Shown: positions 1 to 8,330 of the stretch, piece after piece
Position numbering within the stretch: the first letter of the stretch is position 1
How the letters are laid out: every line of letters begins with the position of its first letter
Assembly: GCF_003987345.1 (NCBI RefSeq)
Contig: NZ_PIPP01000002.1
Span: 620,001 to 684,000, forward strand
DNA: 64,000 bases
Direction of reading: 5' to 3'
From: Aliidiomarina shirensis
GTDB lineage: Bacteria > Pseudomonadota > Gammaproteobacteria > Enterobacterales > Alteromonadaceae
Made by a program: the position numbers and the translations under genes
Notes under the pieces: model-generated
The model's input: the letters and a program-made list of their open reading frames with translations, nothing else
The model's database searches: none
What the model was told of the DNA's origin: nothing

Positions 1-562
1 TTACGATTACGTTAATCGCGCCCATAATCGAACTCATGCCCATGATATGCATACTAAACACAAATAACGCAGTTGAATCCGTGCTGTAGGTGGTTGAAAG
101 TGGTGCGTAGAATGTCCAGCCGAAAGCAGGTGCTCCACCTGGCATAAAGAATGACGACAACATGATTAAGAATGCAAATGGTAGTATCCAGAACGACCAG
201 TTGTTCATTCGCGGTAACGCCATATCCGGCGCACCAATCATCATTGGAATCATCCAGTTCGCTAAACCAACAAATGCTGGCATAACGGCACCGAACACCA
301 TAATCACACCGTGCATGGTGGTCATTTGGTTGAAGAAATGCGGATCAATTATCTGCATTCCTGGCTGGAATAATTCTGCTCGAATCATTAGCGCCATACT
401 GCCGCCAACGAGGAACATTAAAAAACTAAACCATAAATACATCGAACCGATATCTTTATGGTTGGTGGTGAATAGCCACCGTTTTATACCTGTAGGTTTA
501 TGATCGTGATGATCATCATGCGCATCGTGGGCGCTATGGGTATCAGATACTGTAGTGCTCAT
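1..562 (-). CDS. ctaD: Cytochrome c oxidase subunit I, N-terminal part (cut by window edge)
   Basis: Catalytic subunit of an aa3-type terminal oxidase in the inner membrane; it reduces O2 and pumps protons. Only the first 187 codons lie here. Seen: the hallmark TTNHKDIG at residues 32-39 leading into the first membrane helix, the TMHGVIMVF helix carrying a haem-ligand histidine, and several further hydrophobic segments. The start ATG at 562 lies 11 bases after the coxB stop, so the two are one operon. The first 21 residues are rich in His and Asp (HDAHDDHHDH). The gene continues beyond base 1; the rest of the cox operon is presumably there. Confidence 0.95.
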   Translation of the reverse strand, partial: MSTTVSDTHSAHDAHDDHHDHKPTGIKRWLFTTNHKDIGSMYLWFSFLMFLVGGSMALMIRAELFQPGMQIIDPHFFNQMTTMHGVIMVFGAVMPAFVGLANWMIPMMIGAPDMALPRMNNWSFWILPFAFLIMLSSFFMPGGAPAFGWTFYAPLSTTYSTDSTALFVFSMHIMGMSSIMGAINVIV

Positions 563-573
563 AGCTATGCCCC

Positions 574-1719
574 TTATTGGTTACCCTGAATGAACTGATG
601 AATATCCGCCGCTTGTACTAAATCACCGGTATTATTACCCCAAGCATTTCGCTCGTAAGTAATAACCGCTGCAAGCTCACGCATGCTCAAGTTATTACGG
701 AACGATTGCATGGCCGTTCCGGCAGAACCGTTCACCACGATATCAATATGGGCGTTTTGATCGCCAACAGACACCCCAACACCAGCAAGCCCTGGGAATA
801 CACCTGGGACGCCTTGGCCATTTGGTTGGTGACATGCTGCACACTGAGAAAGATACACCTGCTCACCCAATGACATGAGTTCATCTTCACTCATTTCCAT
901 TGATAGCAAACGTTCTTCTTCTTCTCGGGCATCGGCTAAACGTTGCTCTTCGCCTTGGATCCAAGCCTCAAACTCCGCAGGCTCTTTCGCAATAACCACG
1001 ATAGGCATAAATCCATGGTCTCGACCACATAGCTCGGCGCATTGCCCCCGATAAATGCCAGGCTCGTCTATCCGTGTCCATGCTTCATTGATGTAACCAG
1101 GGTTTGCATCTTTTTTCACAGCAAACTCTGGCACCCACCATGAGTGAATAACGTCATCAGAGGTAATCAGAAACCGAATTTTCTTGCCTACTGGAACAAC
1201 CAATGGCCGATCTACTTCAAGTAAATAGTTTTCAGTTTGTGGAAGGCGACCGTATATTTGCTCTCGCTGCGTAGCCATATTACTTAGAAACTCAACGTCA
1301 TAATCTAAGTAACTGTAATGCCAACGCCACTGTGAACCAGTAATCAATACGCTCAAATCTGAATCTGCAGTATCATCCATTTCCAATAACGTAATCGTTG
1401 CCGGAACAGCCATACCAATCAAAATCAGGAACGGGATAACCGTCCATGCTATTTCAACACGTAGATTATCGTGAAATTTTGCAGGCTCAACTCCACGGCT
1501 TTTCCGGTGGCGATAAATAGATATAAACATCGCACCGAAAACGATTACACCAATAGCAACACAGATATAGAAAACCAGCATGTGTAGGCTGTACACAGTT
1601 TGGCTGATATCGGTAACGCCACGGGTAAGATTTAACTGAGAGCCTTGACCGGCGCTAGCGATTGCAGAAGTAAACATCGCTACCAAACCAATGAATAGGC
1701 TGGTTAGTCTTACTTTCAC
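574..1719 (-). CDS. coxB: Cytochrome c oxidase subunit II with C-terminal cytochrome c domain
   Basis: Takes electrons from cytochrome c through the CuA centre and passes them to subunit I. From the GTG start, residues 1-23 form a signal peptide and two membrane helices lie near 44-68 and 88-113. The CuA ligands are His193, Cys227, Cys231, His235 and Met238, in CAELCGRDHGFM. A fused class I cytochrome c domain follows, with CAACH at 293-297 and a probable Met337 ligand, making this a caa3-type subunit. An upstream ATG would add 16 charged residues before the signal peptide. The GTG at 1719 is preceded by GAGGAGA at good spacing and is preferred. It is first in the operon with ctaD. Confidence 0.95.
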   Translation of the reverse strand: MKVRLTSLFIGLVAMFTSAIASAGQGSQLNLTRGVTDISQTVYSLHMLVFYICVAIGVIVFGAMFISIYRHRKSRGVEPAKFHDNLRVEIAWTVIPFLILIGMAVPATITLLEMDDTADSDLSVLITGSQWRWHYSYLDYDVEFLSNMATQREQIYGRLPQTENYLLEVDRPLVVPVGKKIRFLITSDDVIHSWWVPEFAVKKDANPGYINEAWTRIDEPGIYRGQCAELCGRDHGFMPIVVIAKEPAEFEAWIQGEEQRLADAREEEERLLSMEMSEDELMSLGEQVYLSQCAACHQPNGQGVPGVFPGLAGVGVSVGDQNAHIDIVVNGSAGTAMQSFRNNLSMRELAAVITYERNAWGNNTGDLVQAADIHQFIQGNQ

Positions 1720-1994
1720 TCGACTTCTCCTCTTAGTCTTTTCTTGCAACGCCTTGAGGGGCAACACGTTACAGTGAAAAAGAACAAAGAGGTCAACAAG
1801 AACAGAACAACTTTCCCCGAAATATCAGTTCTTGCATAACCCTTTGTTTATTGTTCTTGTGCGCTAAGCGCACTTATTATTTAGGTTTATCAAGTCGCTG
1901 ATACGAATCACTTAGAAAGTGCTTTCTGAGTGAACAACATCGTAACCACAGCGGGTATTTTGATGTGGAACAAAATACCACCAAAAATGTTAAT
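1720..1994. other. Intergenic region upstream of coxB, rich in inverted repeats
   Basis: No gene is seen. Three inverted repeats are present: GTGCGC-TAA-GCGCAC at 1859-1873; a 24-base near-perfect palindrome at 1909-1932 (10 of 12 pairs Watson-Crick, the other two G-T); and GGTATTTTG/CAAAATACC arms at 1954-1962 and 1971-1979. As this is the only upstream region of the cox operon, one or more may be operators or leader structures. No regulator is identified. Confidence 0.5.
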
Positions 1995-2021
1995 AAAAAA
2001 GGGGTTGTTTTTAACAACCCC
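1995..2021 (-). terminator. Rho-independent terminator of lexA-sulA
   Basis: Perfect 9-bp stem GGGGTTGTT/AACAACCCC (2001-2009 with 2013-2021), 3-base loop, followed on the minus strand by six T. It lies about 40 bases after the sulA stop. Confidence 0.85.
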
Positions 2022-2062
2022 TTGGGCTCCTCTGAAAATATCAAAGGAATGTGGAGAGAGAT

Positions 2063-2491
2063 TTAATGAATTGCTGTTGGGAAATCATCCGGCGTGAACA
2101 AAAAGCTGATCGCTTGGCTTGCTTTTGCCACGAGCTGAAGCCTTTGTTTTTCGCGGCCTGCGCACGGATTTAACCAAGCAATTACTAACTGGCTATTGTT
2201 GATCAGTAGCGCTTGTTCCGTCGCCCAAAGTGCAGCTTCATTACTGGTTGTGTTGACTCGACGAATACGATCTGGTCGGACACCTGAGGCAATCAACTGC
2301 GCAATTAATGTACGAGGCGCTTTACCAATCACCGTAATCCATTGATCATCGCGCTTGCTCATGGTGTTCAACGTAACCCATAATTGCGAATGTAAGTTCT
2401 GTTCAGCACCTAGATTTTGATGCGAATTAATATCTTCGTGGCCCCACACACCTGGGTGTGCGTAACAACGAGAAACCGAAGAATGATTCAT
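2063..2491 (-). CDS. sulA: SulA-like SOS cell division inhibitor
   Basis: 142 residues. SulA proteins block FtsZ polymerisation during DNA damage and are later degraded by Lon. The central part ([20 protein letters not shown], then [10 protein letters not shown]) fits the RecA/SulA-like fold of the family, with a predicted nucleotide-binding-like strand and helix but no Walker A motif. Position is strong support: the ATG at 2491 overlaps the lexA stop as ATGA, giving translational coupling and LexA control, the arrangement known for lexA-sulA in Pseudomonas. A TTG two codons upstream is possible but less likely. The SulA name is an inference from weak similarity plus context. Confidence 0.75.
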   Translation of the reverse strand: MNHSSVSRCYAHPGVWGHEDINSHQNLGAEQNLHSQLWVTLNTMSKRDDQWITVIGKAPRTLIAQLIASGVRPDRIRRVNTTSNEAALWATEQALLINNSQLVIAWLNPCAGREKQRLQLVAKASQAISFLFTPDDFPTAIH

Positions 2492-3111
2492 AACCAACCC
2501 CCATTTCGAATAACACCAACCGCTAACCCTTCAATGGTCATAAATTGCTGAGTTAAATCAACCTGAATAATAGAAAACTCTTCATTCTCAGGATGTAATA
2601 AAACCATATTACCGCGGCGCTCAAAGCGTTTAACCGTTACGTCATCATCTACACGTGCAACTACTATTTGCCCGTTACGCGCTTCATTCGTTTTGTGAAC
2701 AGCTAAAATATCATTATCAAGGATGCCGATATCTTTCATACTCATGCCATTCACTCGCAAAAGAAAATCTGCGTGCGGATGAAACATGGATTGATCTACT
2801 TGATAATGCGATTCAATGTGCTGTTGCGCTAGAATAGGTTCACCTGCGGCAACTTGCCCGATCAATGGCAGACCTAAACTCTCGGCAATCGCCACCTCAT
2901 CTTGAATCAGGCGAATACCCCGCGACATACCAGGCATCATTTCAATAACGCCTTTTTTAGCAAGCGCTTTCAAATGCTCTTCAGCTGAGTTGGCCGAACG
3001 GAAACCCAATCGAGTTGCAATCTCAGCACGCGTTGGTGGCATACCGGTTGCTTCTATGTTGGTTCGAATCATATCCAATATTTGTTGCTGTCTTGGCGTC
3101 AAAGGGCGCAT
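2488..3111 (-). CDS. lexA: LexA, SOS response repressor and self-cleaving protease
   Basis: 207 residues, the usual length. The N-terminal winged helix (residues 1-65, beginning [13 protein letters not shown]) binds SOS boxes. The C-terminal S24 peptidase domain cleaves itself when RecA is activated. The scissile bond is Ala89-Gly90 in QVAAGEP; the catalytic dyad is Ser124 (NGMSMKD) and Lys161 (VTVKRF). A longer frame adds 25 unrelated residues upstream. The ATG at 3111 matches the family start and has AGGTGATG in front. It is autoregulated through two boxes and co-transcribed with sulA. The divergent neighbour is plsB, as in E. coli, although dgkA is absent between them. Confidence 0.98.
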   Translation of the reverse strand: MRPLTPRQQQILDMIRTNIEATGMPPTRAEIATRLGFRSANSAEEHLKALAKKGVIEMMPGMSRGIRLIQDEVAIAESLGLPLIGQVAAGEPILAQQHIESHYQVDQSMFHPHADFLLRVNGMSMKDIGILDNDILAVHKTNEARNGQIVVARVDDDVTVKRFERRGNMVLLHPENEEFSIIQVDLTQQFMTIEGLAVGVIRNGGWL

Positions 3112-3119
3112 ATCATCAC

Positions 3120-3135
3120 CTGTGTTTTCATACAG
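3120..3135. promoter_or_regulatory. LexA box, proximal
   Basis: CTGTGTTTTCATACAG matches the CTGT-N8-ACAG consensus exactly at its ends. It lies 8 bases upstream of the lexA ATG, so bound LexA would block initiation or early elongation. Confidence 0.85.
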
Positions 3136-3139
3136 TACA

Positions 3140-3155
3140 CTGTTAGTATATACAG
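3140..3155. promoter_or_regulatory. LexA box, distal
   Basis: CTGTTAGTATATACAG matches CTGT-N8-ACAG exactly. It sits 20 bases centre to centre from the proximal box and covers the predicted lexA -10 element, as in the two-box E. coli lexA operator. Confidence 0.88.
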
Positions 3156-3172
3156 TAATTACTGCTGTGCAA
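3145..3172 (-). promoter_or_regulatory. Predicted lexA-sulA promoter
   Basis: On the minus strand TTGCAC (3172-3167), a 16-base spacer and TATACT (3150-3145). The -10 lies within the distal LexA box. The spacer contains a perfect 12-base palindrome, CAGTAATTACTG, at 3153-3164. Confidence 0.65.
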
Positions 3173-3210
3173 CTTTTTTTGAACATTTATATTCAGAACA
3201 ACACCACGGG

Positions 3211-3238
3211 CTGAAAAATGGTATTCTTTGATTACAAT
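3211..3238 (+). promoter_or_regulatory. Possible plsB promoter
   Basis: CTGAAA (3211-3216), 16 bases, TACAAT (3233-3238), about 90 bases upstream of the plsB ATG. The match to sigma-70 is moderate and this is a prediction only. Confidence 0.4.
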
Positions 3239-3327
3239 AAAGTTCGTTGAGGCAACACGCCTTACAATGCGATAATTAAGCTCAGTGGCCGTTGAGTTGA
3301 ATGATCGCGAATGCTTCCGGAGTAGAA

Positions 3328-5766
3328 ATGAGAACAACTTCTTTAATCTATAAATTACTGCGTTTGCCGGTTACTTGGATGACCAAGGTAAAAGCAATCG
3401 CAGACGCCCATGATGCGGCTCCCTCAGCTCCCGATCATGTTGTCTATGTTATGCGAGGTCCATCGGCTACCGATTTAGTAGTGGCCAGAAAGAGTGCATT
3501 AGAGCTAGGCCTTCCCGATCCTACAGAGCCACTGTACATCAATGGTAAATACTATGATCGCGTGCTTTATTTAGAAGACCCAAAGCATCGGCTAGAGCAA
3601 ACACCACAAGAAGCGTTTGTAGAGTTAATGCAGTTGCATCAAGTTCACAAGAGTTACAATGTGCACATGCATCCGCTGGCATTATTCTGGGGCCGGGAGC
3701 CCGGCCGCGAACATAACGAAGGCCGCGCAATGACGGCTGATATTGAAGTGCCGGGCAAGTTTAAGAAATTTTGGCTGGTTCTTTTTTCGGGCCGGAATAT
3801 TTTAGCCCGAGTATCTCGTCCGGTTAGTTTACGAACCATGGCGGATAGCCATAGTAGCGAACATGAATTAGCCCACAAGCTCACGCGCGTTGCCCGTACC
3901 CATTTCGCTCGGTTACGTTATGCAGTAGCGGGCCCGAAACTTCTTGGTCGCGAAGCGATGATTCAAGATCTTCTAGAAACCTCAGCGATTCGGGCTGCCA
4001 TTACAGAAGAAGCTCGTTCGAGAAAAATCTCAGAAAAAGAAGCCGTTAAACGAGCTCGCGGATACTTACATGAAATCGCCGCTGATTATCGTGAAGGATT
4101 GGTACGCTTTGCCGATCACTTTTTTACCTGGTTATGGACCAAAATCTATAATGGGATTACGGTAAAAAATGGTGAAACCATTCGGAAACTTGCACAAGAT
4201 GGTCATGAAGTTGTTTATGTGCCTTGCCATCGTAGCCACATGGATTACTTGTTACTTAGCTTTGTAATCTACAAAGAGGGTTTAGTTCCACCCCATATTG
4301 CCGCTGGTGTAAATCTTAACTTTTTCCCTGTGGGTAATATTTTCCGGCGTGGTGGTGCGTTTTTCTTGCGCCGGAGCTTCCGCGGCAACAAGCTCTATTC
4401 CACAGTATTTCGAGAGTACCTGACGCGCCTATTTCAAAAAGGCTACGCCGTAGAGTATTTCATGGAGGGTGGGCGAAGCCGAACGGGTCGTTTACTGCAA
4501 CCAAAAACAGGCATGTTGGCCATGACATTACAAAGTCAGCTACGGGGTGTCACCCGGCCAATCACCTTTGTGCCGGTATATCTTGGCTACGAGCACGTGA
4601 TGGAAGTTAGTACTTATCATGGTGAACTCAAAGGTGCCAACAAAGAAAAAGAGTCAGTTTTTCAAGTGTTTGGTATTTTGCGTAAATTACGAAATTTTGG
4701 TCATGGATTCGTGACATTCGGTGAACCACTGCGGCTTTCTGAATATCTTGATAACGCGCAACCAAATTGGCGCGATTCCGTAACTCATGGTGCTGAAGAG
4801 CCGGCAAAGCCGCGTTGGTTAACGCCGATGGTAAATGATTTAGCCGACATTATGATGCGCCGTATTAACGATGGTGCCGCGCTAAACAGTATTAACCTAA
4901 CCGGCTTAGTTTTGCTTAGTGCAGAACGCAACACCTTAACGCGTGAAGAACTTCTCAACCAAATTCAGTGCTACCTTAAGTTGCAGCGCGAAGTGCCTTT
5001 CAGTAAAGACATTCATGTGCCCGAATGGTCTATAGATTCAATCTGGGAGCATCTGCAAAAGATGAACAAGTTTGCTGTAACTGATAGCGCATCCGGATCC
5101 GTGGTGAGCGTAGATCAAACGCAAGCAATAACTCTTACTTACTATCGCAACAACATTCTCCACATGTTTATCGTGCCAGCATTATTGGCAAGGTTTGCAC
5201 GCAAAGGTAAACCATTTACAGCTCCAGAGGCGGCAGCATTTATTCATAAGGTTTACCCGATGCTGGAAGCTGAGTTGTTTTTAAATCGCCACAGTAGCTG
5301 CCTTGATTTGTGGGTTGCGGCGCTTTGCGAAGAGTTTGTGACGCAAAATTGGTTAACTCAGGAAGGCGAACTATTAACGTTAGCGCAACGCAACAAACCA
5401 GAATATGTTCAGCTTACGCTGCTCGCGAATGCCGCAGAAGAAACGCTTGTTCGCTACGCGATAGTGCTTGAACTCCTGCAACAATCCAGCGCCTTATCAC
5501 GTAGTGAACTCGAACAGCATAGTGAGAGTATTGGCGCTCGCATTGGCGCTCGGCACGGTATTGATGCACCTGAGTTTTACGATAAACGCGTATTTAGTAC
5601 CTTGGTAGGTACATTAAAAACAGAGCGTTATATTGATGTTACCGACACCGGAGATTTCACTTCCGATGCACGCACCGCTTCGCTCAGTGATGAAATTGAT
5701 GCCTTGCTGGGCAGCCAAATTCAACAAACGATTCGCGATTCAGTTACACGTGTTTTAGCGAAATAA
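3328..5766 (+). CDS. plsB: Glycerol-3-phosphate 1-O-acyltransferase PlsB
   Basis: 812 residues. It transfers an acyl group from acyl-ACP or acyl-CoA to sn-1 of glycerol-3-phosphate, the first step of phospholipid synthesis, at the inner membrane. Family blocks are seen in order: HRSHMD with catalytic His301 and Asp305, the GNIFRRGGAFFLRR block that binds glycerol-3-phosphate, EGGRSRTGR, and FVPVYLGYE. Length agrees with E. coli PlsB (about 806). The ATG at 3328 has GGAG five bases upstream and is preferred to an ATG nine codons earlier. It is divergent from lexA. Confidence 0.96.
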   Translation: MRTTSLIYKLLRLPVTWMTKVKAIADAHDAAPSAPDHVVYVMRGPSATDLVVARKSALELGLPDPTEPLYINGKYYDRVLYLEDPKHRLEQTPQEAFVELMQLHQVHKSYNVHMHPLALFWGREPGREHNEGRAMTADIEVPGKFKKFWLVLFSGRNILARVSRPVSLRTMADSHSSEHELAHKLTRVARTHFARLRYAVAGPKLLGREAMIQDLLETSAIRAAITEEARSRKISEKEAVKRARGYLHEIAADYREGLVRFADHFFTWLWTKIYNGITVKNGETIRKLAQDGHEVVYVPCHRSHMDYLLLSFVIYKEGLVPPHIAAGVNLNFFPVGNIFRRGGAFFLRRSFRGNKLYSTVFREYLTRLFQKGYAVEYFMEGGRSRTGRLLQPKTGMLAMTLQSQLRGVTRPITFVPVYLGYEHVMEVSTYHGELKGANKEKESVFQVFGILRKLRNFGHGFVTFGEPLRLSEYLDNAQPNWRDSVTHGAEEPAKPRWLTPMVNDLADIMMRRINDGAALNSINLTGLVLLSAERNTLTREELLNQIQCYLKLQREVPFSKDIHVPEWSIDSIWEHLQKMNKFAVTDSASGSVVSVDQTQAITLTYYRNNILHMFIVPALLARFARKGKPFTAPEAAAFIHKVYPMLEAELFLNRHSSCLDLWVAALCEEFVTQNWLTQEGELLTLAQRNKPEYVQLTLLANAAEETLVRYAIVLELLQQSSALSRSELEQHSESIGARIGARHGIDAPEFYDKRVFSTLVGTLKTERYIDVTDTGDFTSDARTASLSDEIDALLGSQIQQTIRDSVTRVLAK

Positions 5767-5774
5767 CGCATAAC

Positions 5775-5799
5775 AAAAAGGCCCACAAAGGGCCTTTTT
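5775..5799. terminator. Bidirectional terminator between plsB and the deacetylase gene
   Basis: AAAAAGGCCC and GGGCCTTTTT form a perfect 10-bp stem with a 5-base loop. A/T tracts on both sides serve both converging genes. Confidence 0.9.
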
Positions 5800-5816
5800 G
5801 ATCTTTCACCGATAAG

Positions 5817-6896
5817 CTAGTCTGGCCATCCGCCTTGAGCGTCAGGCCGAATCCATTGAATAGAGTACCAATAGAAACGTCCTGAATACGTTTTGCTTGG
5901 TGCGGTACAGTTATATCGGCCGCGGCCCACCCGTAGTGGCTCGCTAGCAACAATGCTAAACGTCGAATCATTTTCCCAATCAGGTGCGTGCGGTTGCCCG
6001 CCGATGAAGCAATTTAACTGGTTACGGTTAAAATCACTGGTATCTACGGTAAGCGTTAATTTCGGCTTAGTTTCATCATGCCGAAGCAATGTATCGCGAT
6101 AATCGGCCTTTTTTACCGGCAATGACAGTGCGGCCATTTTTGCACCTAAAGTATCTAAATTTGCATACATACCTGCCGCCGCAAACCGAGGAATTGCACG
6201 AAAATCACTTGTAGGGCCAAATCCACCAGAATGTTGACCAAAACCAACGAAACCCAGTTCTGCAACTAAATCCGCCAATTTGTTATCATACTCACCGTAT
6301 GGGTATGCAAATAATTTATGGCTCACACCCACTTCTTCTTTAATTTTAGCTTCCGCCGAAAGGATATTATCCCGCATTCGCGATAACCATTCACGCTCGC
6401 TTTCACCGCCTTCTCGGCGCGGTAAATGCCCATGGTCAAGGGTATGATTCGCAATAACCACACCTTCCTCATGCAATTCCCGTATTTGATCCCAACTCAT
6501 GTATTGCCCGGGCCGAGAGCCAACTGGATCCGTGGTTACGAACAAAGTCCATGGAACATCAAACTCATTCAGAATCGGCCTGCCATTGGTAAAAATATTT
6601 TGATATGCATCATCAAATGTAATCACCACTGATTTTTCCGGGATATCCTTCTCGCCTCTAGCCGCTGCAATCGCATCACGAATATCAATTACAGTGAAAT
6701 CGTTATCACGCAAATATTCTAGATGCTGACGCAATTCGTCGGCAGTGACACTGGTAATACGCGGTGTACTATCGCTTACATGATGGTAAAGCAATATAGA
6801 TGCATGCGCGTTTTCACTGGCATAACTTGAGCTTGGTGAACACCCTACTAAGCTGGCAAAAAGTGTTAAGATAAAAGCAAAACGTCCAATACGCAT
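5817..6896 (-). CDS. Lipoprotein polysaccharide deacetylase (NodB domain, CE4)
   Basis: 359 residues. CE4 enzymes remove N- or O-acetyl groups from polysaccharides using a metal ion. Seen: a signal peptide ending in LVGC, a lipobox, so an exported lipid-anchored protein is expected. The NodB domain has YHHV, the Asp motif VITFDDAY, the metal His motif ANHTLDHGHL and FAYPYGEY. The last 110 residues form an extra domain of unknown function with two cysteines. The start at 6896 gives a clean lipoprotein signal and has GGAG upstream; a codon six residues earlier is weaker. Its substrate, such as an exopolysaccharide or peptidoglycan, cannot be told. It is divergent from dinF across only 23 bases. 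Confidence 0.88.
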   Translation of the reverse strand: MRIGRFAFILTLFASLVGCSPSSSYASENAHASILLYHHVSDSTPRITSVTADELRQHLEYLRDNDFTVIDIRDAIAAARGEKDIPEKSVVITFDDAYQNIFTNGRPILNEFDVPWTLFVTTDPVGSRPGQYMSWDQIRELHEEGVVIANHTLDHGHLPRREGGESEREWLSRMRDNILSAEAKIKEEVGVSHKLFAYPYGEYDNKLADLVAELGFVGFGQHSGGFGPTSDFRAIPRFAAAGMYANLDTLGAKMAALSLPVKKADYRDTLLRHDETKPKLTLTVDTSDFNRNQLNCFIGGQPHAPDWENDSTFSIVASEPLRVGRGRYNCTAPSKTYSGRFYWYSIQWIRPDAQGGWPD

Positions 6897-6903
6897 CGAG
6901 TAT

Positions 6904-6911
6904 CTCCGGAG
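6904..6911. promoter_or_regulatory. Palindromic Shine-Dalgarno serving two divergent genes
   Basis: CTCCGGAG is its own reverse complement. Its GGAG half on each strand lies seven to eight bases from a start codon: ATG at 6920 on plus, ATG at 6896 on minus. The start codons are 23 bases apart, so both leaders and promoters must overlap the opposite coding sequence. Confidence 0.7.
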
Positions 6912-6919
6912 CAATAGAA

Positions 6920-8245
6920 ATGTCTACATCCTCAACATGGCTGGGCCGCTGGCAAGATCATCAGCGCATTTTTGCGATTGCGCTACCGATGATGATCTCA
7001 AATATCTCGGCACCCATGTTGGGATTAATTGATACCGCAATCATAGGGCATTTACCGGATGCTATCTACCTTAGCGCTGTAGCCCTTGGCGCAATGACCC
7101 TAAGTTTTATCTATCTTCTTGCGGTATTTCTGCGCATGTCTACTACCGCCGTGGTTGCTAATGCATTCGGAGCAAACGATCTCAACGCCCAGCAAAAGCA
7201 CTTTCTACACGGCATCATTTTTGCGCTTGTGATCGGTCTCGGTATTATCCTTCTATCTCCCCTGCTCCCGTTTATTTTGGAGTTTTTATTTTCAGTAGAA
7301 GGAGAGCTTTTAGGGTTAACTCAAGATTACATTCAAATCCGAGTTTGGGCAGCTCCAGCTGCACTCATCAACTTAGTTGTTTTAGGCGTTTTGCTCGGGC
7401 GGCAACAAGCAAAAGCAGCAATGTTCCTCGTGATATTCACAAATTTAGTGAATGTAGTCGGCGATGTAATTCTTATTATTGGCCTTGATATGCACGTTCA
7501 TGGCGCCGCTTGGGCTTCATTCGCTGCTGAATGGAGCACTGCGATCATAGGGCTTTTAATTGTAAGTAAGCACTTACATATAGGTAGACTTCCAAAGCTA
7601 CAATGGAATGGATTAACTTTACTCGCCCGCATGAACGGAGATATCTTTATTCGCTCTCTGGCGCTGCAACTTTGCATGGTGATGATGACTGGTTATGCCA
7701 GCTATTACGGGACCACCATTGTTGCTGCGAATGCTGTTTTGATGCAGTTCTTGGTATTAATCTCACTTGGTCTCGATGGTATCGCTTATTCGGTAGAAGC
7801 GCTTATCGGTCAAGCCAAAGGACAAAAAAGTACGAGCCAAATTCAGCGTTGGTATCGACTATGCTTGCTTTGGTCAATTCTCTTTGCTTGTGTTTATAGT
7901 TTGGTGTTCTGGAGTTTCGGTTCACAGATCATTGCGTTAATTACCAATATTCCTGAAGTAATCGCAAACGCCCGCACATATTTGCCGTGGCTAATCGCCC
8001 TGCCGTTACTGGCACACTGGAGCTACTTCTTTGATGGCGTATTCATTGGTTTAGGGGCGAGTAAGGCAATGCGAAATACAATGCTAATAGCATCCTTAGG
8101 TGTGTTCCTACCGATTTGGGCATTAACAAACTGGTTCACTGAGCTGAACAATCATGGGCTTTGGTTGGCGCTTTCTGCATTTATGGCTGCCCGCGGGTTA
8201 AGCCAGTGGTTTTGGCTACGGCAAAACCGTGAATCTTTCGTTTAA
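6920..8245 (+). CDS. dinF: MATE family efflux transporter, DinF type
   Basis: 441 residues with about twelve hydrophobic segments. MATE proteins export drugs or toxic organic cations using an ion gradient. The N-terminus (ALPMMISNISAPMLGLIDTAIIGHL, residues 22-46, shown to identify the DinF subgroup by its NISAPMLGLIDTAIIGHL core) carries the conserved first-helix motif. In E. coli dinF follows lexA. Here it is 3.8 kb from lexA, and I see no SOS box before it, so SOS control is not supported. The ATG at 6920 agrees with the family N-terminus. The substrate is unknown. Confidence 0.88.
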   Translation: MSTSSTWLGRWQDHQRIFAIALPMMISNISAPMLGLIDTAIIGHLPDAIYLSAVALGAMTLSFIYLLAVFLRMSTTAVVANAFGANDLNAQQKHFLHGIIFALVIGLGIILLSPLLPFILEFLFSVEGELLGLTQDYIQIRVWAAPAALINLVVLGVLLGRQQAKAAMFLVIFTNLVNVVGDVILIIGLDMHVHGAAWASFAAEWSTAIIGLLIVSKHLHIGRLPKLQWNGLTLLARMNGDIFIRSLALQLCMVMMTGYASYYGTTIVAANAVLMQFLVLISLGLDGIAYSVEALIGQAKGQKSTSQIQRWYRLCLLWSILFACVYSLVFWSFGSQIIALITNIPEVIANARTYLPWLIALPLLAHWSYFFDGVFIGLGASKAMRNTMLIASLGVFLPIWALTNWFTELNNHGLWLALSAFMAARGLSQWFWLRQNRESFV

Positions 8246-8264
8246 TTAAACAAACGGCTGATAT

Positions 8265-8298
8265 AAAAATGCCGCCCACAAATAATTTGCGGGCGGCA
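8265..8298 (-). terminator. Terminator of the DUF4397 gene
   Basis: TGCCGCCC/GGGCGGCA stem (8270-8277 with 8291-8298) with a 13-base loop, followed on the minus strand by five T. There is no T tract on the plus strand, so it suits the minus-strand gene. Confidence 0.75.
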
Positions 8299-8330
8299 AA
8301 AAGGCTAATACAACTAAGCCCAGGGGGAAA

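Noticed and set aside
162-503. Open frame of 113 codons on the plus strand at the left edge
   Set aside because: It is the antisense shadow of ctaD, whose conserved sequence reads on the minus strand.
1-562. His-rich N-terminus of CtaD as a novel metal-binding module
   Set aside because: Short His/Asp-rich N-termini are common in subunit I of gammaproteobacterial oxidases, so it is not unusual.
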